Of a stretch of 64,000 nt of DNA, positions 55,764 to 64,000 are shown piece after piece. The position numbers and the translations under genes were made by a program. Source of the DNA: Diphasiastrum complanatum (taxonomy: Eukaryota; Streptophyta; Lycopodiopsida; Lycopodiales; Lycopodiaceae); NCBI GenBank assembly GCA_029204225.1, contig CM055097.1, forward strand, positions 65,974,268 to 66,038,267. The letters are read 5' to 3'. Under the pieces are notes generated by a model. That model did not search any database. It saw nothing but the letters and a program-made list of their open reading frames with translations, and was not told where the DNA came from. How positions within the stretch are numbered: the first letter of the stretch is position 1; each line of letters begins with the position of its first letter.

Positions 55764-57008
55764 TCACCTTGTTACAGAAGGAATGTATACCTTGTAGGCT
55801 TTACTCACCTCACTATATCCAACAAATATACCTTTCCTTGAAGATGGATCCTCCTTGGTCCTGTTATCAAGAGTAATGTTGACATAGCATGTGCATCCAA
55901 AAGTTCTAAGAAAGTTGACACTCGGCCTCCTCTTGGATAGCATCTCAAAAGGTGTCCTTCCATCCAAAATGGCACTCAGCCACCTATTGCACAAGAAATT
56001 AGCACACAACAATGCTTGATCCCAAGCTAGCTTGCCAAGACTAGCACTTAACCTCATGGCTTTAGCACTTTCACATATTCTTCCTCTTAGCCACTCCATT
56101 TTTTTGTGGGGTCCTTGGTGTTGTATACTCCCTCTTGATACCATGCTCATCACAAAATTAAACTTGGTAGATATGTACTCACCACCATTGTCACTCCTTA
56201 AGCACTCGATCCTTGTAGAAAACTGGTTCTCCCTTGCATTTTTGAACTTAACAAAGACATCATACACTTCATCTTTGTTCTTTAGTAGATAGATCCAGCA
56301 AAATCTACTAAAATAATCAATGAAAGTCACATACACCTTAGCTCTACTATTACTAATTGTAGTAATTGCATGAATATTCGAATGTACAACTCGAAAAGGC
56401 TTTGAAGATCTAGATGTAGATATAGTATAAGGTAGCCTATGTGACTTTGACAAAGCACAAGACTCACAAACATGATTGATACTTTTTAAAGAATTTGGAA
56501 GACCAATCACAACTTGTTTCCTAGCCATTACCTCCAATGACTTGAAGTTGAGGTGCCCCATCCTTTTATGCCAAAACTCTTGAATAGGTATTTGCTCTCT
56601 TGCAACACATCCAACTTGGTTAGCAATAACACAAGCATCTAGTTTGAACAACTTCCCTTGCGTTTCACCTTTTGCAATCAAGATATCCTTCCTTTTGATC
56701 ATACAAGCATCTCCATCAAACTCAACTTTGAGGCCTTTACTTAGCGATTGACTCACACTAAGTAAATTTTTGGTAATAGATGGAATGAACAAAACATCCT
56801 CCAAATGAACATTCCTATTTTTAGAGAGAGAAATAGGAATTGTGCCAATTCCTTTGATTGCACACTCCCCATTATTGGCCGTGTAGGTCACCCTCTTGTC
56901 ATATCCATATGCCAACAAAGAAGTGAAGTACTCTTTGTGAAAAGTCATGTGTGAACTTGCTCCACTATCAATCCACCATGGCTCTAGATCTCCATCATTA
57001 GAAAGCAT
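55764..57008 (-). pseudogene. Copia-B protease and integrase
   Basis: A 414-residue open frame: WWIDSGASSHMTFHKEYFTS (protease D-S-G-A), HKRMGHLNFKSLEVMA with CESCALSKSHRLPY (HHCC), FIDYFSRFCWIYLLKNKDEV (Asp 1), CLRSDNGGEYISTKF (Asp 2) and LGKLAWDQALLCANFLCNRW. The Glu region is altered (KKMEWLRGRICESAKAM). The best-kept copy of this family in the window. Confidence 0.9.
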
Positions 57009-57011
57009 ACA

Positions 57012-57546
57012 TTAAGACATCACAAATGCATCATCATTTGCATTTTGAACATCCAAACCATCCTCATCGAGAGTAAGATTACCTTGCTTGTCTTCTTGAT
57101 CTCTCTTCTTCTTGTAGCACTCACTTGCAAAGTGTCCTTTGATGCCACAATAGAAGCACTTGAGCTTTGATCTATCTTTCTTTTTGCCATTTGTAGAAGC
57201 CTCCCCTTGATCTTTCCCTTTAGACCACTTAATTTTGCTTTTTCCCTTGAATTTGCCCTTGATGAACATAGCCTTCTCTCCAACTTGAGATGTTGACGAA
57301 GATCCACCTCTTGCTTGAAGCCTATGTTATTCATTGATCAAGATCTCTTGAAGATCCATCAAACTTTGGCAAAGTTCTTTGAATAGCAAGACTTTGTACA
57401 ATGTTAGCATGAGCATCCAACAATCTATTAAGAATAACTTGAACAAGCTCTCCTTCCTTAATGCTCTCATCAATGCAAGCCAACTCATCATTCAAAGCTT
57501 TCACTCTCAAAACAAAAGTATTTGGACTTTCTTCACTCTTTTGCAA
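57012..57546 (-). pseudogene. Copia-B gag with zinc knuckle
   Basis: 57012-57269 reads KLKCFYCGIKGHFASECYKKK (CCHC) followed by a spacer to the protease. 57331-57546 reads SPNTFVLRVKALNDELACID. A stop and shift near 57330 divide them. Gag continues upstream to 57839 with further breaks. Confidence 0.85.
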
Positions 57547-57839
57547 ACAAGAAAAGATTTGCCTTCTTAGATCAACACTCTAGAAGTAGACTTGGACTCA
57601 TAAAGCTTCTTCAAAGCTTCCCAAGCCTCACTTGATGAAGTACTCTTACCGACTTCCTTGAGAAGCTCATTGGTGACATTCATCTTTATCATGTGTAGAG
57701 ACTATTCTGCCCTCTTGTCATACCTGACTTGATCTTGTTGTGTTACTGGTCTCTCCTCCAAACCTACAACAATATCCAAAACATCATCCATCTCAAGAAG
57801 CGATTCCATCCTCACTTTTCACAATGAATAGTTACTTGA

Positions 57840-60800
57840 GGTCGTGATTTTCTCATCCAAGACGATGAGTCTCATAAAGGTGAGTCCATGTTAGCTAATG
57901 GGCCAAAATGACGTGTTCAATGTCACTAGCCCAAAACAATCAAAGAGGAATTTTTCTACTAACTTTCCAATAAGAGAGGTGCATCAACTCTTGCACAAAA
58001 AGCAAGGATGCTATTGTTCTAGGCAAGAACGAAATGTTCAAGTGAAGACTTTTGTGAGCTCCAACCAATTGTGTGCACTTCATTTGGCTTCTAAGATATA
58101 TCAAAGGTTCATTACGTTGTTCATGGTAAGTAGTCATGTAGTGTCTACTCCTATACATTATTTTTATGAATTGTGATGGAGGAAGAGTCAAGTATGGCAC
58201 TACCATAAAGGTGTAACAATTTTCACATGCCATCCTAGTATATTCATGGTGGTGAAAGCTAAAGAGTAAAGTGAAAGTGATTGAAATTTTCAACATCTAA
58301 ATGGATCATATGGATGAACATATCACTTTAGCAAGATGCTGAAATAAACAAAGATTTGGACCATGTGCAACTTTGCAAATGTTGGTGAAACATATCCACC
58401 TTGATGAAGCTAAGAAAGCTTAAAGTTCCAATCAACATCCGCCACATAATCCACTAGCAACAAAGAGTATCATATAGTTAGGAGTAAGCGAGTTAAGATG
58501 AAGGTTATAATATTTCTCATGATAATGATGTCTTTGAGAATGTAATGTTACTAGTTGAATGGAAACACAAAACATATGACTAGATATATGTAGATGTAGG
58601 GTAGGCATGTTAAGACGAGTCAAACGTATCATTGATAAGTCACCATACATTTATTGATGGCTTCAAAGAAGGTACTTCCTTTAGGTAGTCCACAAAGGGC
58701 AAGTTTTATCAATCCCACCTGCCCTCCATGATCACTTGCAACATCATCTATTAGCATCCACTTTGCAACATATATTCAGTCACCATGTCTCTTTTAAAAT
58801 ATTTGTTATGACATCTTCAAATGCCCTTTTCAATATAACATACCTTTAATCAAATTTTGCATTTTTATTCCAACTTCAAGATGCTCAAATTTATGGACAA
58901 AATCTGCATCAATAACTTTGTCAAATTGGCAGGCATTGTGGGCAACGTTTTTGTTGTAGGGCAGTGTGAAGGACATGTAAGGAGGGAATATTGGCTTCTT
59001 GAACTGTGTCCATAATTAGGTCCTCGAATCCCTGAGCCATGATGATTGAGTGAGCCTAATTTGGCCATTTGTTCGCATGATCAAGACTTAAATTGTAAGG
59101 GTCCCTAATGTTCAGCACCTACAGCTGATAGAAGATTGACAAATCCAAATGGAAACTGTGACCACAAAGTGCGCATTTCATCGTCTTGTTCAATACTCTG
59201 CTTGATGAAAGCAACATCAGATTACCAAGGATACAAGGAAATTCATTGATGTCCTCGCAGACATTCCAAGCCAGCTACACAACTGCTATCATTCAATTTT
59301 TGAATTCTTATTGACCTATAAACTTTCAAATAGGACAATGTTTTTGTTAAGAGTAGTAAATTTTGACAAGGATGGACTTATTTCAATTTATTTATCCCCC
59401 TCAAAATCATATATATGATGTAAAATGCCAAAGGCAACATTTCAGCCTACCCATCTGCTATTTAGCCATGTGCTTAAGTGATAGATTCGTTCAAAAGATG
59501 AATAGGTGATGGATAGATTATTCTAAAATTTGAGAGTTATTTGTTGAGAGACCACCAAACATCCTGTCGTGATTGCCTATTCTTCCTACCACAGTCATCA
59601 CTTGCACTTGGAGATCTGTTTGCTTATTCAATGATGAATTTAAGGCACATAAAGCGTTCAGAAACTTTTTTTGATGCAAACATCAACATAAATGGAAGGA
59701 AGTTTTTGACACCATGAAGGTTAAAGCATCCTCGCTGATGACTTCGCTAACAAGTGAGAAAGTGGTACATTACACATCCAAAAATACCAGCATCCCATCA
59801 AGCTAGCTTTCATAGAGGCAATGAATTAGCTTCCAGTAATTATAATTCTCAGATGTGTGCTATCCAAATCGCAGAATTTGTAAGAACGAAGCTGGCAACT
59901 ATTTCACTCAGTGAAAATATAGAACCAAAATCTAAAACAAATACTAAAATAGAGCTAAGGCTTTGAAAAGAACTTGACGAATAATAATATCATGGAAAGT
60001 AATCATATCATGGAAAGTATGAATGTCCAGATTCTAGTCAAGCAATCATATCATGGAAAGTAATGAATGTCTGGCATTATGAATCCTCATCATAAGGAGT
60101 GTATCTAAACATCTGACGCATAATTGGTCAGGTCAATAAGCTCAGTCAAGCAATCATATCATAGAAAGTATGAATGTCCAGCACTATGCATCCTCATCAT
60201 TAGCAGCATATTGAAACATTTGACGCGTAATTGGTAAGCTCAATAATCAACATAGTGAAAGTGGATATACTCAACACATCCACATACAGAAACATTCAAG
60301 CATTTTTGTGTATGCACATGACAATTGATACACGATCCCTGAATCTTGCTTGGAGCTTAAAAACTTAGCTCACAGCTCATTCTCATAAACACTTAGTTCT
60401 ATAGTGGGTTTAAGAATTCTTGCATACAAACATCTTGAAGCAAATCTGAAGCAAGTCCATGCGGCTTGTGAAGAATTTCAATTCTTAAGCCAAATGGACA
60501 ATTTACAACTTAATTTCATACATCGGTATACCAAGTGTGCTTGATAAGATTTAGCAGCATCAAACCCTTTCTATGGAAGACCATTTACGTCTTGATAGTT
60601 TCAAAAGGCTTTGTAATCTCCCTGATATGAAGGCTATTATCTTACATCTTTGGCCTCAATCCATATCTTGTTAGTTTGAAATGATTTGCGGAACAAGACG
60701 GTTCAAATAAGACTACAACCTCTACTCATAAAAAGAGTACTTTTTTTAACAATGAGACGCATCTCAAAAAGGACAAATTGCTGATGCACGTGTAATGAAA

Positions 60801-60895
60801 TCTTCTGAAAAGGGTAAGTCAGCAAACAAATTGCCCACAAAACATCTGTGGGACCAGCAGCACTCCAACATCTTGGAATAATTTCACAGTTATAA
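57840..60895. other. No gene seen
   Basis: Short frames only. A tandem repeat lies at 59980-60265. The part next to 60896 is presumably the 3' flank of the gene that follows on the minus strand. Confidence 0.4.
59980..60265. repeat. Tandem repeat, about 118 bp x 2.3
   Basis: TCAAGCAATCATATCATGG recurs at 60037 and 60155 (as ATAG), with ATGAATGTCYRGCA and CATTTGACGCRTAATTGG following each. A partial copy lies at 59985-60035. Confidence 0.8.
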
Positions 60896-61957
60896 TTATT
60901 TGAACAAGCTCCACCTCTTGGCTTTCTTTGTTTGTGATTTGACCGCATTGCTTGTTGAAGAAACATCTACATGCTTTTTTGAATTGGCAACAGGGCTTGT
61001 CGAAGAAACATCTACATCCTTCTTTTTTGAATTGGCAACAGGACCTGTCAAGGTATCATCCATGTCCGATAAATCATTGTCATCATTCTCCAGGTCCTCT
61101 TCACTATCAGAACCACCAAGGCGAGCGGCATCTTTCGCCCACTTTACAACCTCCTCTGCTGCACGAGACAACCTATCCTCCTCCATGGAAGCTTGAACAT
61201 ATTCTTCCTCCATTTCCTCCACATTGAATAATCTAGAATCTTCTTCAATTAGGATATCCTTCATATCCTTCTTTTGCCTGTTTCTTTCTTCTTTTTCGAG
61301 GCGGATTTCGTCTTTCACAGATCTCAGCAGCTTCTTCACATCTGCTACCGCCGACTCCAAGTCATCGTTCTTCTCATCTTCATGTCTTGCAACACATCGC
61401 CTAGGGTTAGGGTGATCATTGCCAAATGAACAAAAGGCCTGCGAAGTGGGAGTTGGCCTGACCTGATGCGACAGATTCGAAGGGGCTGAAGTTATACTGT
61501 GGTCATCAGGAACACGGGTTTGTGTCGATGAATCTGATGCAGATGGTAAAATCTCAGCATGCGACTTTAATGCTCTCAATCTTGCCTCCAGTTCTGCAGA
61601 TAGGGTATCTGATTCCATCTGATCAAAGGGAGCATTTCCATGATCACTTTGAAAAGCTGACGGACAAGTTTTGACCGCTGCAGCCTTCCCAGGTTGTGTG
61701 CTGATGTTAGGTTTCAAGCCACTCTTTCCAACCTTCAGTTTGGCATACCTGGCTACCAAATCAGAGTGAAGGCCGCTGTCATCCAAGTCTTGAACAGGAT
61801 AATGGATGTTCGACTTTTCTAATAAAGGAATGGATCTATTATTATGAGTATTGACACTCAGTTTGAGAAGACTTTCGTCTTGGAACTGTGACATGAGCTC
61901 ATCCACATCTTCTTCAGTAATGCCCTTAGCATAGCTTAGGGTGTTCATTCTCAAGGC
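60896..61957 (-). CDS. Acidic coiled-coil protein with MIM1-like motifs, 3' coding exon
   Basis: An intact frame of about 350 residues from an acceptor GCTTCTTAG at 61958 (or ATG 61948, MNTLSYAKG) to a stop at 60896 (KRWSLFK). Two segments, SDLVARYAKLK and SAELEARLRALK, fit the MIM1 pattern (D/E-x2-L-x2-R-x3-L-K) by which proteins bind MIT domains of VPS4 and other ESCRT factors. A helix VKKLLRSVKDEIRLEKEE follows, then an acidic stretch (GGSDSEEDLENDDNDLSD) and a short repeat (DVDVSSTSPVANSKK twice, a 13-18-residue duplication). The layout resembles ANCHR/ZFYVE19-type abscission-checkpoint proteins, but no FYVE finger is visible, so this is an inference. No stops or shifts; a real host gene in my view. 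Upstream exons may lie at 62241-62570. Confidence 0.6.
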   Translation of the reverse strand, partial: ALRMNTLSYAKGITEEDVDELMSQFQDESLLKLSVNTHNNRSIPLLEKSNIHYPVQDLDDSGLHSDLVARYAKLKVGKSGLKPNISTQPGKAAAVKTCPSAFQSDHGNAPFDQMESDTLSAELEARLRALKSHAEILPSASDSSTQTRVPDDHSITSAPSNLSHQVRPTPTSQAFCSFGNDHPNPRRCVARHEDEKNDDLESAVADVKKLLRSVKDEIRLEKEERNRQKKDMKDILIEEDSRLFNVEEMEEEYVQASMEEDRLSRAAEEVVKWAKDAARLGGSDSEEDLENDDNDLSDMDDTLTGPVANSKKKDVDVSSTSPVANSKKHVDVSSTSNAVKSQTKKAKRWSLFK

Positions 61958-62240
61958 TAAGAAGCTTGAATTATCAGAAACTAAATCTTTAGATTTCCGG
62001 CTTTTTCAGTTCCAGTTACTTAGGATTTCCTTAAAACTGTTAACGATACCCTCACCGTTTCCTCTGTTCAAAACGCCATTGCTCGACACTCTTGACCTTC
62101 ACCCAATCATAACATTTTCTTAATACACAAATCGAGAATTAGTACCTCCATTGATGACAAAGTTACCAATCCAGCCGATGCCTTCCAAAACGAACTTCCA
62201 TGAGGAAAAAATGATACATCCGAAATCCTGAAAGACACGG

Positions 62241-62570
62241 TTAAGACTGGCTTTGTCTTCCAAGAAGATACTGTATCATTGGCCTTTTGAATTCATCTGC
62301 ATAAGCTGACGCAAAAACATCAAACGGCATACCAGATGATTGCCTTGATGAAGGAAAACTGAAATGAAAACACCAATCCAAAACAGAAAAGCGAGCGATC
62401 CATGTCTGGAAAGAAAAAATGCGAAACAAAACTTACTCGCATGAGCGCTTGCGATCCATCACGAAGCCGTAGTATCAGACAGAAAATGAAGAAAGAGATA
62501 TGGTATACTTGATTAGGGCCTAAAAGAAGCTGCTGAATGAGAAAGGTGACCTCTTGGCCATGCCTACCCA
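62241..62570 (-). other. Possible 5' exons of the gene at 60.9-61.96 kb
   Basis: Minus-strand features compatible with exons: ATGGATCGCAAGCGCTCATG followed by donor GCGA/GTAAGT at about 62440, and an acceptor ATTTCAG near 62363 opening a frame SSRQSSGMPFDVFASAYADE. Phases do not match the downstream exon cleanly, so I do not propose a join. Confidence 0.3.
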
Positions 62571-62577
62571 CAAGGGT

Positions 62578-62612
62578 CCTATTCCTATTCCTATTCCTAT
62601 TCCTATTCTATT
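62578..62612. repeat. (CTATTC)n hexamer repeat
   Basis: Five to six copies of CCTATT, just upstream of the possible start region of the minus-strand gene. Confidence 0.9.
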
Positions 62613-64000
62613 CAAGTTTGCTTTTAGCGTGCGTCATTGATCACAAAAAAATCGACAAATACAAACATCCCGAGTGTTGAAATTCATTTGTTTACCGCTT
62701 CATTTTAGATTTATAGGCTTTTTATCTAGCTCAAAATCAACTGCTTTTAGTTATAAATCTTAGGTTTTAAGGTTTTATTTTAACCTTTTATCGATTCCAT
62801 AACAGGTTTGTGGGTTTTTTTATAAGGTTAGTATAAAACGTTTTTACGAGCACTGGCGTGCATGCTTTTGTTCTAATATTTATTATTATTATTATTGTGA
62901 TTTAGATTTTTTTACTTGCTTTTTTTATGGGGGGAGCTAGAAGATTTTCGTGGGCTTTAAATTTTCATGTTTGTTTTTTTTTTTTTAAAACATTTGCGCT
63001 TCTTGTTTTTGTGTTCTCAATGCAAGAACATTCACTTCTAAGATGTCATGGCTGCAAGATCTCTTTCCACAATCTGCTCACATCATGGAGATGTGATCCC
63101 ACGTGCCTGTTTCCGTGCGTGCGTTGTGGCTGGCGCTTTGTTTTCAGCTATGGTTTTTTTGTGTGTGGATGATGTTGTTGTTGTCTACTCTTCTATTCAA
63201 GATGGAAGGCTAGCGATTTAATTTTGAAGTAGAGACGAATTTGGTGGTTTTGCCATAGAAATACTTTGCATATTTGAGTTTTGACATCATTACTTCATAG
63301 CGATCTTTCGCTCTATTTTACGTGCAATTTTGTTTGTTTTTAGCATTTTTTGCTCGGTTGTTTTCAACTAAATATTCAAGCTAGTCATGCATTTATCGTT
63401 AGAGCACTTTCTCATGTATACATGCTTTTTTATAGCTCCAACCTGGTTTCCCGTTCGTTCATGGGTGCATTAGGAGTCGAATTTTCTATATCTTTATATT
63501 GTTGATCTCAATTTTTGAACGATTGGAGTAAATGGCGATCCTTTGTAACATGCTTCTACAAAATCTAGAGAGTTCATGATTTATCTTCTTTGTGTTGCAC
63601 CTTGATCTAGTTTACGAACGTGATGATGGCATCTACATTTTAGAAATGGTTGAAGGTGTTTTTATACAAACTTCTTGTGTAGGAGAGGGGGTTTGTTGCA
63701 AGTTTTGAGTACTATAGGTACATACAACGTCATAGGTGGGCTACTAAATAAAACCATAATTTTTCATAAGTTCATTTTAGTCAAAGTATGACTCTATCAA
63801 GTTGCTATAATTTGAAAGAATCCAACATAGGAATTAATCACTTAAGAATGAGATGAAGGCCAATACTTTCAATCAATAGAGGAAATATTCTCAGTCTTGC
63901 CCTCTATTAAAATTTACAATCAAGTAGTGCTCTACAGCTCAAAACTCACAAGTTCATTGTTCAATTTTTTGAACATTCTAACACTGTGATACTGATTTGA
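62613..64000. other. No gene seen
   Basis: AT-rich with a TTA microsatellite at 62879-62897. A frame at 62927-63172 has a Phe-rich low-complexity start and no motif; I do not call it. Confidence 0.5.

Larger units (their letters stand above)
54361..57839 (-). mobile_element. Copia-B, same family as copia-A, opposite strand
   Basis: Minus-strand gag, protease, integrase, a stub of reverse transcriptase, RNase H end and the first part of the LTR. Near-identical peptides to copia-A (VVSGNY/SRLTYDEK, FIPSITKNLLSVSQ). The 5' end is cut at 57839 in gag; the LTR beyond about 54480 is replaced by other sequence. Most of the RT, and with it the Y-V-D-D site, has been deleted between 55420 and about 55130. 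Confidence 0.85.

Noticed and set aside
55420-55767. A separate acidic gene (115 residues, minus strand)
   Set aside because: It is the integrase-RT linker of copia-B, matching 42402-42788 of copia-A.
62927-63172. 81-residue plus-strand frame with Cys pairs
   Set aside because: Phe-rich homopolymer start, no domain, no splice partner; the Cys spacing fits no finger.

Overview
This window looks like a repeat-dense stretch of a land-plant nuclear genome. The plant reading rests on four things: Ty1/copia and Ty3/gypsy elements with plant-type primer-binding sites (TGGTATCAGAGC, matching initiator tRNA-Met), a hAT transposase of the DUF659 type, a plant-style RanBP2 zinc-finger gene with spliced exons, and exons separated by canonical GT-AG introns. 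Penelope-like elements, LINEs with CCHC tails and very long CT/GA microsatellites suggest a seed-free plant (fern or lycophyte). That narrower placement is inference. Nothing bacterial, and no tRNA, rRNA or CRISPR array, was seen.

Layout. 1-2.0 kb: microsatellites, a TATA-bearing non-coding stretch and a LINE ORF1 fragment. 2.0-4.1 kb: a decayed hAT transposase interrupted by a GC-rich repeat array. 4.5-4.9 kb: a degenerate tandem repeat of about 160 bp. 5.1-11.1 kb: a nearly complete hAT element with five or more transposase exons on the minus strand, an 84-bp minisatellite, and a second small gene on the opposite strand. 12.0-12.7 kb: exons of an unrecognised host-like gene. 14.0-22.3 kb: LINE copies whose ends abut CT microsatellites; one is split by a copia element (16434-21189) with 1-kb LTRs. 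22.3-22.9 kb: an LTR and end fragment of another copia. 25.0-30.2 kb: a Ty3/gypsy element with broken frames and no right LTR. 31.4-32.95 kb: a RanBP2-type zinc-finger gene with a repeat-filled 5'UTR intron. 33.0-33.4 kb: a dimeric tRNA-derived SINE. 34.5-36.5 kb: a copia relic.

36.5-57.8 kb is a nest of two Penelope-like element (PLE) copies in opposite orientation and several copia copies. PLE-2 (46141-53556) has its coding region flanked by direct repeats of about 2.1 kb. Each repeat carries a TATA box followed by a CT-rich patch and a splice-donor-like AAG/GTGAGA, as in PLE pseudo-LTRs. PLE-1 keeps the reverse-transcriptase catalytic motif but has lost its 5' part; PLE-2 keeps the 5' part but has lost the catalytic motif. 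No GIY-YIG endonuclease was recognised in either, so this family is the best candidate here for something undescribed. The adjacent copia-A carries an internal 0.9-kb tandem duplication with a 95-bp piece of PLE sequence at the seam.

57.8-60.9 kb holds no gene I can support. At 60.9-61.96 kb, minus strand, is a long intact exon of a host gene for an acidic coiled-coil protein with two MIM1-like motifs. 62.0-64.0 kb is its possible upstream region plus unassigned AT-rich sequence. The intact host coding sequence is confined to three or four places; almost everything else is transposable-element sequence, mostly broken.
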